The notes: generated by a model not told the origin, from the sequence alone. A DNA stretch of 58,697 bases from Candidatus Kuenenia stuttgartensis (GCA_945865635.1 CAMBEP010000030.1:1-58697), one strand, 5' to 3'. Positions 1-8,348 are shown, counted from the stretch's first letter. Program-made: numbers and translations.

Positions 1-148
1 AGCAGCCTGGTATGTTCAGCCTGTTGAATATCCAGATGCTGTTATGTCAATCCTCATCGAGGTAAAACCACCAACTGGAGAGCCGTATGCGGGAGATCCG
101 CCCGTACGGTTCGGAGGGAGGGGGAGGTGAAACTCTCCCTACCCCTAT
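1..148 (+). mobile_element. 3' end of a group II intron (domains V and VI)
   Basis: Positions 80-112 fold as a 33-34-nt domain V: GAGCCGT pairs with ACGGTTC and the inner TGCGG/CCGCC region closes a GAGA-like loop, the catalytic hairpin of bacterial group II introns. It is followed by a purine-rich/pyrimidine-rich arm (about 113-146) with an unpaired A in the 3' strand, which fits domain VI and its branch-point A, and the element probably ends with CCCCTAT near 148. Any intron-encoded reverse transcriptase would lie to the left, outside the window. The domain V match is seen directly. The exact 3' boundary is inferred. Confidence 0.8.
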
Positions 149-151
149 AAG

Positions 152-290
152 TAGCCGGTGGTTGAGCGAAGCGACACCACCGGTCATGAGGTCTAAAAAA
201 AAGCTGCTGGCACCCCGGCAGGGGTGCAAGAATTGTTGGTCGCGTTGTCGTCCGGTGGTGTCGTCGCTGACGCTCCTCAACCACCGGCTA
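152..290. repeat. Long imperfect inverted repeat next to the intron end
   Basis: The segment 152-182 (TAGCCGGTGGTTGAGCGAAG...) is the near reverse complement of 252-290 (...CTCAACCACCGGCTA), with a few extra bases in the right arm. The arms enclose about 70 bp that holds its own small hairpin (GGCACCCC...GGGGTGC, about 210-225). As RNA this would be a cruciform or long stem. It begins only 3-4 bases after the intron boundary, so it may be the insertion context. No coding signal is convincing across it. Confidence 0.6.
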
Positions 291-298
291 CTGGCTGC

Positions 299-501
299 GA
301 TGCCTCCGGCATCGTCGCGATCAAAAAGTGCCGTTCATGACTTCGAAGAGTATAAGCAAAAGCGAGACCGGTTGTCTGGATCAACGGCATGTCAATGACA
401 CGCAATCATGAACCAATCAACGCAATCCGCAAATTTTAGAAACAGGGTTCATGTTTCAAAAAAGGCACAAAGACGAAATTGTTTGCTGGTCTGATCAAAG
501 C
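299..501. other. Non-coding gap with nothing recognised
   Basis: I see no convincing ORF, RNA gene or repeat between the inverted repeat and the promoter-like sequence upstream of the PEP-CTERM gene. Base composition becomes more AT-rich toward the right. Confidence 0.5.
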
Positions 502-530
502 TTGAATAGGAATGTAAAATATCGTAATAT
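502..530 (+). promoter_or_regulatory. Possible sigma70-type promoter for the PEP-CTERM gene
   Basis: TTGAAT (502-507) and TAATAT (525-530) are separated by 17 bp in an AT-rich stretch, 70 bp before the start codon at 600. Each hexamer matches the consensus at four of six positions, so this is suggestive only. Confidence 0.3.
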
Positions 531-599
531 CTAATACGAAACTGTTTGCTCCAATCGCATATCGTCCACTCAGTGCTTGTGCTAGAAAGCATTCCATCC

Positions 600-1262
600 A
601 TGCGCAATTCATTAAGATCCCAGGTGATTGCTCTGCTCGTGACGGTTTTCTCGTCACAATTGCCATCACTTCAGGCTGTTGATATCCTGATCGATACAAT
701 CACCCCGGCAACATCAACCAACAATTTTCAAGTTGACGCCTCTGGTGATGCCAAGGCGGCTCAGAGTTTTCAGACAACCGCAACATCCTATACCATTTCT
801 GAAGTTGATTTGTCGTTGAAGCGAGCTCCTGGCGGCAGCGGCAATTTTTCCGTGGCCATCTATTCCATGGATGGTAGCTCCAATCCCGACTCAAGATTAT
901 TCTGGGTGGCTCAAAATGCCAGTCAGTCTTCCCTGTTGAGCAGCACGGGATTCACCACGGTTGCGTTTACCAACACTTCCGGAACACCTTGGACACTCGC
1001 CCCATCGACTGACTATTACATTGTTGTTCAGGATGTCACATCCTCTGCAATCTACTGGCAATATTGGGATACGGCTTCGCCTGGCCTGACGCCCACCTCT
1101 TATAACAATCTCTACACTTCTTCAGCCTGGTCTGGAGCGGACTCTACCTTGCCATTCATGATGATCGTCACGGCCACAGCAGTTCCTGAGCCATCCACAT
1201 GGGCTTTGGCAGGCATTGGCTGTGCCGGGCTGGCGGCTGCGAGTCGCCGCAGGCGCATTTGA
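600..1262 (+). CDS. PEP-CTERM secreted protein (choice-of-anchor R-like)
   Basis: The 220-residue exported protein starts with a basic and hydrophobic signal peptide (MRNSLRSQVIALLVTVFSSQ) and ends with a PEP-CTERM sorting signal: VPEPSTWALAGIG, a short hydrophobic helix and an RRRRI tail. This signal is processed by an exosortase. The body is a beta-rich domain of the choice-of-anchor R type (AQSF-TT---Y-ISEVDLSL near the start, L-PSTDYYIVV later), usually found in PEP-CTERM proteins of unknown role. The ATG at 600 is preferred to the one at 546 because it puts the signal peptide at the N-terminus. No exosortase gene lies in this window. A rho-independent terminator follows. Confidence 0.85.
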   Translation: MRNSLRSQVIALLVTVFSSQLPSLQAVDILIDTITPATSTNNFQVDASGDAKAAQSFQTTATSYTISEVDLSLKRAPGGSGNFSVAIYSMDGSSNPDSRLFWVAQNASQSSLLSSTGFTTVAFTNTSGTPWTLAPSTDYYIVVQDVTSSAIYWQYWDTASPGLTPTSYNNLYTSSAWSGADSTLPFMMIVTATAVPEPSTWALAGIGCAGLAAASRRRRI

Positions 1263-1315
1263 AGCTGCATAAGCCTCGATAATCGAGCCTTGTGGTCAAT
1301 CTAATTTCCATGTCA

Positions 1316-1346
1316 GGCCCGCCCCACTCAGGTACGGGCTTTTTTG
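1316..1346 (+). terminator. Rho-independent terminator after the PEP-CTERM gene
   Basis: GCCCG (1317-1321) pairs with CGGGC (1335-1339), and a run of six T follows at 1340-1345. It lies 55 bp after the stop codon at 1262. Confidence 0.6.
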
Positions 1347-1428
1347 TTATGATGGGTTCATTGGGTCGCTGGGCGATTCGATCGTGTTCCGCTCCTGGAT
1401 CTCATCACTTTTAAGGATTCACAAAAAA

Positions 1429-1614
1429 ATGCCGGATTCACGATTGAAAGACTTGGCCAAACTGCTGCTCGCCCTTAGCTTTGCAGGCTGTGGCCAAGCC
1501 GAGTCCAAGACCAGATCCAAGCCAGTCGCGGCTGAAAATGGTTCTACGGCAGGTCAAGTTCAATCGCCATCCGCCAGTCAGCCGACACCTGAGAAGCGGA
1601 TTGCAACCCACTGA
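1429..1614 (+). CDS. Small putative lipoprotein
   Basis: This 61-residue ORF has a short basic N-terminus, a hydrophobic stretch (LAKLLLALSFAGC) with a lipobox-like AGC, and a Ser/Pro/Gln-rich hydrophilic remainder. That is the plan of a minimal lipoprotein that would be lipidated at the Cys (about residue 21) and anchored in the membrane. An AAGGA about 12 nt upstream supports the ATG at 1429. It ends only 6 bp before pdxA, so the two may be cotranscribed. I recognise no family, and the gene could be spurious. Confidence 0.5.
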   Translation: MPDSRLKDLAKLLLALSFAGCGQAESKTRSKPVAAENGSTAGQVQSPSASQPTPEKRIATH

Positions 1615-1620
1615 GTCATC

Positions 1621-2685
1621 ATGCAAGCTCTTGATCGTTCGAAGAATTCGGCAAGCCATCCAAGAATTGCCATCACCATGGGCGATCCAGCAGGCATTGG
1701 CCCGGAGGTGATTGTCAAGGCTTGGCTGCGTGGTCACTTGCATGCCGTGAGCTGCCCGGTTGTGGTTGGCTCATTGGGGTTGATCCAGCGAGCGATCGCC
1801 GACGCTGTGGCCCCGCTTGAGGCTGTCCCACTAAGCAGCCTGAAAGACCTTCCGCTGTTTGATCCGCATCAGATCGGAGTGATCGAACCTGAGCACGCGC
1901 CCGATGTCGCTCGGGTCCAGCCCGGCCTGATTGATGCCAGGTGTGGCCGGGCGGCATTTGATTATTTGAATCAGGCGATTGATGCGGCATTGACTGGCCA
2001 GGTGGATGCAATCGTAACTCTTGGCTTACACAAGGAATCGCTCAATCGTGCAGGAATTCGCGAGCCGGGTCATACGGAAATTCTGGGCCGTCGCTGTGGC
2101 GTTTCCGATGTGGCCATGATGCTCTATCTGCCACCCGAGCCAGGCCGCCACCTGGGTTTGGGCGTGGTTCATGCCACTCTGCATCATGCGTTGCGCCAAG
2201 TCTTCGAGCTTTTGACACCAGAGCGGATCGATGCCTCAATTCTGCTTGCCCATGAAGCCATGAAGCCCTTGATTGACCCTGGCCAGGGGCGGCCGCGAGT
2301 GGCCTTGGCGGCTCTTAATCCTCATGCTGGTGAGGGGGGGCTGTTTGGCGATGAAGAAATTCGCCTTCTCAAGCCGGCTGTCGATCGGGCCCGATCGGCC
2401 GGCATGGATGCCTTTGGGCCATTCTCGGCCGACACTCTTTTTGGTCAGGCTCTGGCTGGGCACTATGATGCCGTCGTGGCCATGTATCACGACCAGGGCC
2501 ATGTGGCCTTGAAAACGATTGGTTTTGACCGCGCTGTGAACATCACCTGCGGCCTGCCGATTGTCCGGACCAGTGTCGCCCATGGCACGGCCTTTGACAT
2601 TGTGGGCAAGGGCCTGGCACGGTCTGATAGTTTGGAGTCGGCCACCTTGGCCGCAGCAAAGATTGCGCTCTGGCGTTGTAGATAA
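1621..2685 (+). CDS. pdxA: 4-hydroxythreonine-4-phosphate dehydrogenase
   Basis: PdxA oxidises 4-phosphohydroxy-L-threonine with NAD(P)+ in de novo pyridoxal-phosphate synthesis, in the cytoplasm. The 354-residue length is slightly above the usual 330. The N-terminal TMGDPAGIGPE signature is at 19-29. The three metal-binding histidines fall in TLHHAL (His188), LNPHAGEGG (His235) and MYHDQGH (His290). PdxA2-type enzymes of threonate/erythronate catabolism look similar, but no DUF1537 kinase or sugar-acid gene is adjacent, so the B6 role is favoured. The first 14 residues are poorly conserved, so the true start could be slightly downstream. Confidence 0.93.
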   Translation: MQALDRSKNSASHPRIAITMGDPAGIGPEVIVKAWLRGHLHAVSCPVVVGSLGLIQRAIADAVAPLEAVPLSSLKDLPLFDPHQIGVIEPEHAPDVARVQPGLIDARCGRAAFDYLNQAIDAALTGQVDAIVTLGLHKESLNRAGIREPGHTEILGRRCGVSDVAMMLYLPPEPGRHLGLGVVHATLHHALRQVFELLTPERIDASILLAHEAMKPLIDPGQGRPRVALAALNPHAGEGGLFGDEEIRLLKPAVDRARSAGMDAFGPFSADTLFGQALAGHYDAVVAMYHDQGHVALKTIGFDRAVNITCGLPIVRTSVAHGTAFDIVGKGLARSDSLESATLAAAKIALWRCR

Positions 2686-2691
2686 ACCGAT

Positions 2692-3633
2692 TCAAGCCGG
2701 AGAAGTGCGAGATCTGATCTCAGTTGCGAGGTCGGCCAGGCTTTGCTCAAAACGGATTTCTGGTCGCCATCCGGTCTGGCTCTGAATTCGCTTGATCTCG
2801 GCCCTTGAATCCGCAGGCCCGTGTGCGATCAGGCCAGGGCTTTCGTGCCAATGGACAGCTCGCCCAAAATGACTGGCAAGAATTTCAAGACCTTCGCCCA
2901 CCGTTCGAGATAATCCGGTACCCACATGATACACCTCATGGGAATGGCCGTAGTCTGCCAATGCGACAATGGCCGATGCTGCGTCGCGTACATCGATAAA
3001 GTCGCGTCTTTGGCCCAGACCGACGGCTTTCATTTCCGTCGGTTGATCGGAAAACGGATTCCCGGCCAGTTGGGCTGCATATCGGCCAAACGCCTGATTG
3101 GCAGACTGCCCCGGCCCAATCAAATTAAACAGCCGCGCCACCATCGGCTCAATGGCCCCACCGGATTCAAGAACGGCCGTGGCCGCCGCCCATTTTGACT
3201 TGCCATAAGGTGTTGCTGGATCCGGGCGGTAGGACTCATCAACCGGCAGATTTATGACCGGCACATCGCCCAGTTCGGCGGCTGATCCGGCATGCACCAG
3301 CCGGACAGGCTTTTGATGATTCTCGAGTGCAATTCGCATTTTGAACGTCATTTCGGCATTCTCAGCCCAAAGCTCGGCTTCAGTTGCAGGCGGAGTCCGG
3401 CCCGCAAGGTGCAATACAATATCGGGTGCGAATTGACTGAGGATTGCAGGCCAGGTGGAATTCTGATGCAAATCGGCTACAACAGGCGTTTGGTTTGGCC
3501 TTGCCTGAAGCGGCTTTCGGCTGATCAGAATCAGCCTTTGTTGGTCGGGCCGATTTTGCAAATGGCGGACCACGGCCCGGCCCAGAAAGCCAGTTGCTCC
3601 GGTGATCAGCCATGTTCGGGGTCGATGAATCAT
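2692..3633 (-). CDS. NAD-dependent epimerase/dehydratase (sugar-nucleotide SDR)
   Basis: This 313-residue extended short-chain dehydrogenase has the Rossmann motif TGATGFLG at residues 11-18 and the catalytic YGKSK near residue 145. DFIDVRDAASAI and the VGTG-S motif are typical of nucleotide-sugar epimerases and reductases. The closest type by eye is GDP-4-keto-6-deoxymannose reductase (Rmd) or a dTDP-sugar epimerase, but substrate specificity cannot be read from the sequence. It overlaps the upstream heptosyltransferase gene by four bases (ATGA), which indicates translational coupling and a shared job in surface-glycan synthesis. It converges on pdxA, ending 6 bp from its stop. Confidence 0.85.
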   Translation of the reverse strand: MIHRPRTWLITGATGFLGRAVVRHLQNRPDQQRLILISRKPLQARPNQTPVVADLHQNSTWPAILSQFAPDIVLHLAGRTPPATEAELWAENAEMTFKMRIALENHQKPVRLVHAGSAAELGDVPVINLPVDESYRPDPATPYGKSKWAAATAVLESGGAIEPMVARLFNLIGPGQSANQAFGRYAAQLAGNPFSDQPTEMKAVGLGQRRDFIDVRDAASAIVALADYGHSHEVYHVGTGLSRTVGEGLEILASHFGRAVHWHESPGLIAHGPADSRAEIKRIQSQTGWRPEIRFEQSLADLATEIRSRTSPA

Positions 3634-4748
3634 CCGCGTTCGTAGACCCGTCGTTCGGAGTTGGTCAGTCGCAGCTGGCCCGAGAGTTGCTGCGGGTCAG
3701 GCACAAGTCTTTGCCATCCAAGTAGTTCCAGGCATGCGGCATGAACATCTTCGGGCATCAGTTCGGTCATGCAGTGGTGGTGTTTTTCGGGGCAGACGGG
3801 TTTTTGGCAGGGGCCGCAATCGACTTTTTTCTGCAGATGAATGGCTTGCCGATGAAAGGTCCGGGTCCAGGCGATATGTGTTGGCCCAAAAAGGCTTACG
3901 GTAGGAATGCCAAAGGCGGTTGCAAAGTGTCGAGGGCCTGAGTCGGTCGTGACCAGAAGCTGGGCTCGCTTGATCACGGCTTTGGAAAGGCCGACACTTA
4001 GCGACTGGCCCACCAGGCTGACCACACGCGGATCATTGGCAAGGGCTGCAATTCTGGTTGCATTTTCGGCCTCGGCAGGACCACATATTACAACGATTCG
4101 GGATTTGGGAATATCCTTCAAAATCTTGCCAGAAAGTCTGGCAAACGAATCCAAAGGCCAGTTCTTGGATGGCCCAAACGCACCCCCTGTATTAAAAACA
4201 ATGAGAGGCCTGGAATCGGCCAGATTCAAGTCTGCAAATGCCTTGTCGGCGGCCTTTTCGTCTTCTGGCAAGGTGGCTTGGTCGAGTTGAAGGCCCATTT
4301 CCGGGCAGCCCAGGTGGCGTGTCAGCCCGAGATAGTATTCCACAGCGGGAATGGGGGTAAAGCCGGTTCCCGAGCGATTTGGGGGCATGATCCTGTCCGT
4401 TAGCAGCAGGCTGCGGCCGCCACGTGCATAGCCCACACGTCGAGTGGACCTGGACCGATACGCCAGGAGTGCAGACCGAAACGAATTGGGCATGAGGATT
4501 GTCAGATCAGGCTTCAGTGCCCGAAGTTGTCTGAGAACTTGTGGGGTTTGCAATTCGGTCTTGTTTGAGCGTGGGTCGAACAGGATTCGTTCGTCGCAAA
4601 GGGTCAGGCCATCGAGCACGGGGGCGACAACGGGTTTGACCAGGGCGTGAATCCTGGCGTCTGGAAACCCCTTGCGCAGAGATCGCAGGGCAGGGGTGGC
4701 CATGACCGTATCGCCGATCAGATTGGGGCAGTAAACGACGATATTCAT
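3630..4748 (-). CDS. Glycosyltransferase family 9, heptosyltransferase-like
   Basis: The 372-residue protein has the GT9/WaaF architecture. The N-terminal motif NLIGDTVMATPALRSLR (about 9-25) is the acceptor-side signature of ADP-heptose:LPS heptosyltransferases. The C-terminal donor domain carries LLVTTDSGPRHFATAFGIPT and SLFGPTHIAWT. A cluster of cysteines (CGPCQKPVCPEKHHHC) near residue 320 is common in bacterial GT9 proteins. A strong AGGAGG sits 4-5 nt before the ATG. It would add a heptose or related sugar to a lipid-linked or LPS-core acceptor at the inner membrane. It is the first gene of a coupled pair with the sugar epimerase. Confidence 0.88.
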   Translation of the reverse strand: MNIVVYCPNLIGDTVMATPALRSLRKGFPDARIHALVKPVVAPVLDGLTLCDERILFDPRSNKTELQTPQVLRQLRALKPDLTILMPNSFRSALLAYRSRSTRRVGYARGGRSLLLTDRIMPPNRSGTGFTPIPAVEYYLGLTRHLGCPEMGLQLDQATLPEDEKAADKAFADLNLADSRPLIVFNTGGAFGPSKNWPLDSFARLSGKILKDIPKSRIVVICGPAEAENATRIAALANDPRVVSLVGQSLSVGLSKAVIKRAQLLVTTDSGPRHFATAFGIPTVSLFGPTHIAWTRTFHRQAIHLQKKVDCGPCQKPVCPEKHHHCMTELMPEDVHAACLELLGWQRLVPDPQQLSGQLRLTNSERRVYERG

Positions 4749-4985
4749 GGAGCCTCCTTTGGGAACGCACTGAGTAGCGATTTCATCGCAGTTTTTCAGA
4801 TTTTGGTCAAGATCATTGGGGCGGAAATCAGAGGCTCGATCTGCTTGGATTGGTCTTTTCAGAATTTGATTATCTGTTAAAAGGGATGTGGTAGTGGAAC
4901 AGGGGGCGGGCGGGCGATTGGGCTTGGCCTGTGTGGAATGGACGTGCCGTAGAAACCATTTAAATTTGGGATCGGTGAATCAGTC

Positions 4986-5903
4986 ATGGAACGACCAAAA
5001 CGACAGTTTATTCCCTTTGGATTGGCTCCAGCAGAGAATCTGGAGCAGCGACTGTGCATGACAAGCTCTCAGATTTCCAGCAGTTTGGCAGGGGCCGGGC
5101 AGGGTCAGACCGTGCATTCGGCGGCTGCACCCATGTCAACTCCTGTGAGCACTTCTGATCCTTACGCGCAGGCTCGCCAGACACGTATCGACCGGATCCC
5201 TGGATCGTTTGCCGAAATTGACCCGACTCAGCACATTCCGCAATCGGTAACGGCCTCAATCCAGCAAAATCTTCAGATGCTGCTCGGCACAATCACCAGT
5301 AAGGCATTGCCCAATCAGCGCACGGCAATGAACAGCATGCTCAAGGCCATGGTGCCGAAGAATTCGGTGAGCCAGCAGGCTGCCTCTTCAATGAACAGGC
5401 TCTTTGGTGAAATGCTCGTCTCAGCCGGTGCCAATCCGACGATTGCCATGAATCTTCAGAACGACATGTTGCAACTGACAAACGCGGCGATCGCCACATC
5501 GTCCCAGCCATCTTTTGCGGTCTCGAATAATTATATTTTCATGTATTATGTGGCCACAACGGTTGGCTGGAACATTCCAACGCCGGGTGCTCCGAAATTG
5601 CTACCGAAATTAAATACAAATCCGAATGGCCAGCCGATTACATCGAGTCGGCGGCCTCAGTTTACTGGCACATATACTCCAAATATGACCATCGAAATTC
5701 TCGATGTTTCCAATGGGAATATATTGGCCAAGGGTGTGAGTCAGGCGAACGGCCGGTTTACGACCAATTCGACGACATCATGGGTGCCAGGCGTTTATGT
5801 TCTGACCGCTCGGGGCAGAACTTCGGCAGGTGAATACAGCCAGTTTTCACCTCATACCATTCTGACAATCACGGCTGGCCCGACTTCGACCAGAACGCGT
5901 TGA
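4986..5903 (+). CDS. Putative surface protein with LEQR N-terminal motif and Ig-like C-terminus
   Basis: The 305-residue protein of unknown function opens with basic residues and then APAENLEQRLCM. This resembles the LEPLEDRxLLS or LEQRxL motif at the N-terminus of many large planctomycete extracellular proteins, where no classical signal peptide is present. The middle is Ser/Thr/Asn/Gln-rich and helical. The last 95 residues (RPQFTGTYTPNMTIEI..., ANGRFTT..., PGVYVLTARG) read as a bacterial Ig-like adhesin repeat. The role may be cell-surface or matrix attachment, as an inference from architecture. The gene stands alone, followed by a repeat cluster. Confidence 0.65.
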   Translation: MERPKRQFIPFGLAPAENLEQRLCMTSSQISSSLAGAGQGQTVHSAAAPMSTPVSTSDPYAQARQTRIDRIPGSFAEIDPTQHIPQSVTASIQQNLQMLLGTITSKALPNQRTAMNSMLKAMVPKNSVSQQAASSMNRLFGEMLVSAGANPTIAMNLQNDMLQLTNAAIATSSQPSFAVSNNYIFMYYVATTVGWNIPTPGAPKLLPKLNTNPNGQPITSSRRPQFTGTYTPNMTIEILDVSNGNILAKGVSQANGRFTTNSTTSWVPGVYVLTARGRTSAGEYSQFSPHTILTITAGPTSTRTR

Positions 5904-6064
5904 TTCAAGCGTGATTCGGATTTCGACTTGAATGGGCGAGAGGAAGTTGTCAGGCGGTTGTCTGATGATTTTCTTCGGACATTTCTATGAACAGGTGCCT
6001 CCTCAGGAGGCTTAATGAAAGATGGAAATGGGCTGTAGGAACTCTGGCGTCCACGGATCGGGCA

Positions 6065-6456
6065 CGCGCGATCATGGGGCCAGGCGTTTTTGATTGACTC
6101 CGATTTTCGTGGTATATTTGTTGTGCGCGCCCGATGAGGGCATCGGGCCGACAATGTTTTGGCGATGTTTTATTTGTCGTGCGCGCCCGATAAGGGCATC
6201 GGGCCGACATTGTGGCGTTTTTTTTATTTGAATATGCGAATGTCAGATGGGCGATCGAAATAGGCCAATGTAGGCACCGTCCCCTGACGGGGCTCGCGCG
6301 ATCATGGGGGCCAGGCGTTTTTTAATGAATTCAGATTGGCAGGGTTTATTTATTGTGCGCGCCCGATGAGGGCATCGGGCCGACATTTCCGGGGTTTTAT
6401 TTTTATTTTTTGAGTCAGATTGGTGTGGTTTATTTGTTGTTCAAGCCCGATGAGGC
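6065..6456. repeat. Cluster of interspersed hairpin repeats
   Basis: The core GTGCGCGCCCGATGAGGGC plus ATCGGGCCGAC occurs at about 6121-6152, 6179-6210 and 6355-6385, with a degenerate copy at 6439-6456. Each full core is a hairpin with a CCCGAT/ATCGGG stem. A longer unit of about 90 bp, starting CGCGATCATGGGG-CCAGGCGTTTTT and ending in this core, is present twice (about 6065-6152 and 6295-6385), and a fragment follows near 6414. Spacing is irregular and no protein is encoded. This looks like a REP-type palindromic family. Confidence 0.75.
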
Positions 6457-6510
6457 CAGGAGGGCGTACCTACAGAAATAGGCTTTTGAGCGTGATTAGG
6501 GTTGAAATAA

Positions 6511-6543
6511 AAAAGGCCCCGAAGTTTCCTTCAGGGCCTTTTC
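6511..6543 (-). terminator. Bidirectional-looking terminator downstream of the degraded gene
   Basis: AAAAGGCCC-CGAAG pairs with CTTC-AGGGCCTTTT with one mismatch around a short loop. A T-run follows on either strand. It lies just after the minus-strand stop at 6564 and would have ended the original transcript of the now-broken gene. Confidence 0.7.
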
Positions 6544-6563
6544 TTATCATAAATCCGCCAGAA

Positions 6564-7220
6564 TCACTTGGCAGATTTTACTTTGGAACTCTTGAGCAAC
6601 AGATTCGGCCCGGCCAGAATCTTGCCGCTGAAGATCTGCACGAAGTTTGTGCCGGGTGCGCCCACTCCCTGACCGCCCAGAAAGACTCCTCCGGTGTTCT
6701 GAAGCCCAGATGTCGGGGTACCGTGATGCCCAGCCGGTAAAGCTGACGCATCGGAATGTTCTTGTCGTCGAGTGTGCCAAATCGGCCATCCGCACCAGCC
6801 GATGTCAGAACGTAGTTGCCTGCGTTTGAAGCGGCTGAAGCTGGCCACGAGCGTGGTGGGCTGGACGTGGTAGCCGTATCGGACCAGTTTGGTCACAATG
6901 GGCGCGGCTACGGACTGCACCTTCAGGGCATAACTCACGCTGGTCGGACAAGCCGCACCGGTGGCCGTGACTTGGAAGTTATACTGGCCAAGTACGGTGG
7001 GCGTGCCAGAATGCACCCCGGTTTGCGAGAGTGTCATGACGGCTGGCAAGACACCTTGCGAGATACCCCAGACGGCCGGGCCGATGTTGGTGGTGAAGGG
7101 CTGGCTGTAAGTGATGCCGGCCAAGGCGTTAGGCAGCGATCCGGGCGAGAGTGTGAGCCTGGAAGGCAGCCAAAGTAAAACCGCAACTTCCCTGCAAGTC
7201 GAAACGGAAGTTGTTCAAGA
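6564..7220 (-). pseudogene. Frameshifted remnant of an Ig-domain surface protein
   Basis: Read on the minus strand, the coherent pieces lie in different frames. One piece contains LSPGSLPNALAGITYSQPF, GTPTVLGQYNFQVTATG and LVRYGYHVQPTTLVASFS, a putative Ig (He_PIG-like) domain. It continues only after a frame change as AASNAGNYVLTSAGADGRFG and TLDDKNIPMRQLY, a motif common in planctomycete adhesins. It then returns to the first frame for GVGAPGTNFVQIFSGKILAG and a basic end. A third frame change near 7150-7200 separates FDLQGSCGFTLAAF. No signal peptide or full start remains. The multiple frame disruptions and truncation indicate decay, unless the sequence contains errors. Confidence 0.65.
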
Positions 7221-7281
7221 ATAAGCAAAAACGCGATGACTGGTCTATAAAACCAGCTTTCACCCTATTCGGTGCTGACGA

Positions 7282-8124
7282 TCACATCCGGGCCGACTTC
7301 GGCTCGACGATAACTGTGTTTTGGTTGTCGGGCAAAACGGAATCGTCATGCGCAATGGCTGGGGAAAGCGGTTGACTCGTGGGAAAACCACGGACAATTG
7401 CAAGCGTGATCAGGTCCACACACAGCGGTATGCCCATGGATGTTGAATTCAGGGTCATGTGATAGTTGAGCGGGTCGTCCGATTCCTTACGATATAAGGC
7501 CCAGTCAAACTGACGCCTGCGTCGATCAAGGTCTCTCGCCGCCCTTCGAGCCGTTCGAGCGGAGACACCCAGCCGATCCGCCAGTCGAGAGGCCCTGTTG
7601 GCCAGCGGCTCGACAATCCTGACCCTCAATGTGCGGTCTGAAGGGAGCAGGAAGCCTGCGCCCCGGCCCACAATCACAGCCTCTCCGACCCGGCCCACTT
7701 CCTGAATCAAATGCTCCAGATGCTCAAGGTAGGTTTCCTGAGGCGCGTAATGCTGCTCCCGCAAGGGCAGGAGCCAGTCCTGAATCATCCCAGGGGCCAG
7801 CTCGTCAAGCGATTTCACCAGCTCGGGGGCCACTTGCATCCGTCGTGATATGACTTCGATCACTTCTTCGTTATAAACCACCCAGCGCAATCGGTCTGCC
7901 ACCTGACGGGCGATGATGTCGGCCGGTGCGCCTGCCTCCCGACTGATCCAAACCGTATTGAATCGCGGCTGAGGCGTATTCGGGTCGCCCTTGGCCGATC
8001 GGCTCTGACGCGTCGTGAACCCCTTAAGCCAGCCAAGCCAGCCTTGATCGGAATGTAGACCGGAACCCTGTCCCGTGTTCATGGGCGGATTGACACCAAT
8101 TTGCGTGTGCTTGGAATGGGTCAT
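7282..8124 (-). CDS. Cytidylate kinase-like family protein
   Basis: The 280-residue protein matches the Cytidylate_kin2-like family: ISREAGAPADIIARQVADRL replaces the classical P-loop segment, RMQV--ELV-SLDE follows, then VIVGRGAGFLLP and RVRIVEPLANRASRLADRLG (NMP-kinase lid region). The family is widespread in Planctomycetota. Its nucleotide substrate is not established, so CMP phosphorylation is only suggested. The first 60 residues are low-complexity and unconserved. The ATG at 8124 is chosen over the one at 8139 because GGAG lies 9 nt before it. A weak hairpin at 7235-7250 may terminate it. Confidence 0.8.
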   Translation of the reverse strand: MTHSKHTQIGVNPPMNTGQGSGLHSDQGWLGWLKGFTTRQSRSAKGDPNTPQPRFNTVWISREAGAPADIIARQVADRLRWVVYNEEVIEVISRRMQVAPELVKSLDELAPGMIQDWLLPLREQHYAPQETYLEHLEHLIQEVGRVGEAVIVGRGAGFLLPSDRTLRVRIVEPLANRASRLADRLGVSARTARRAARDLDRRRRQFDWALYRKESDDPLNYHMTLNSTSMGIPLCVDLITLAIVRGFPTSQPLSPAIAHDDSVLPDNQNTVIVEPKSARM

Positions 8125-8348
8125 TGAGACAGGCTCCATGCCTTGTCATTCAGTGAATTGCTCTAGTGTCTGATTCGATTGGATTCTATTGTGAACTATC
8201 GACAAATGGGAAGCAATACTTGCCCGATCTTGACCTCGCTGATCCAACAAGTCATCCTTGGATTCTGATTCTCGCGGTTCGCTTGCCATCTTCACCCATG
8301 GCAATGCTCCATGGAATATCTCTGTGACACTCGGAAAAAAGACCAAAA

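Noticed and set aside
1621..2685. PdxA2-type (4-phospho-D-threonate) dehydrogenase instead of PdxA
   Set aside because: No DUF1537 kinase or related sugar-acid gene is adjacent, so the vitamin B6 assignment is simpler. It is not excluded.
6065..6456. A possible CRISPR array
   Set aside because: The repeats are palindromic but spaced irregularly with no uniform spacers, and no cas gene is present. A dispersed REP-like family fits better.
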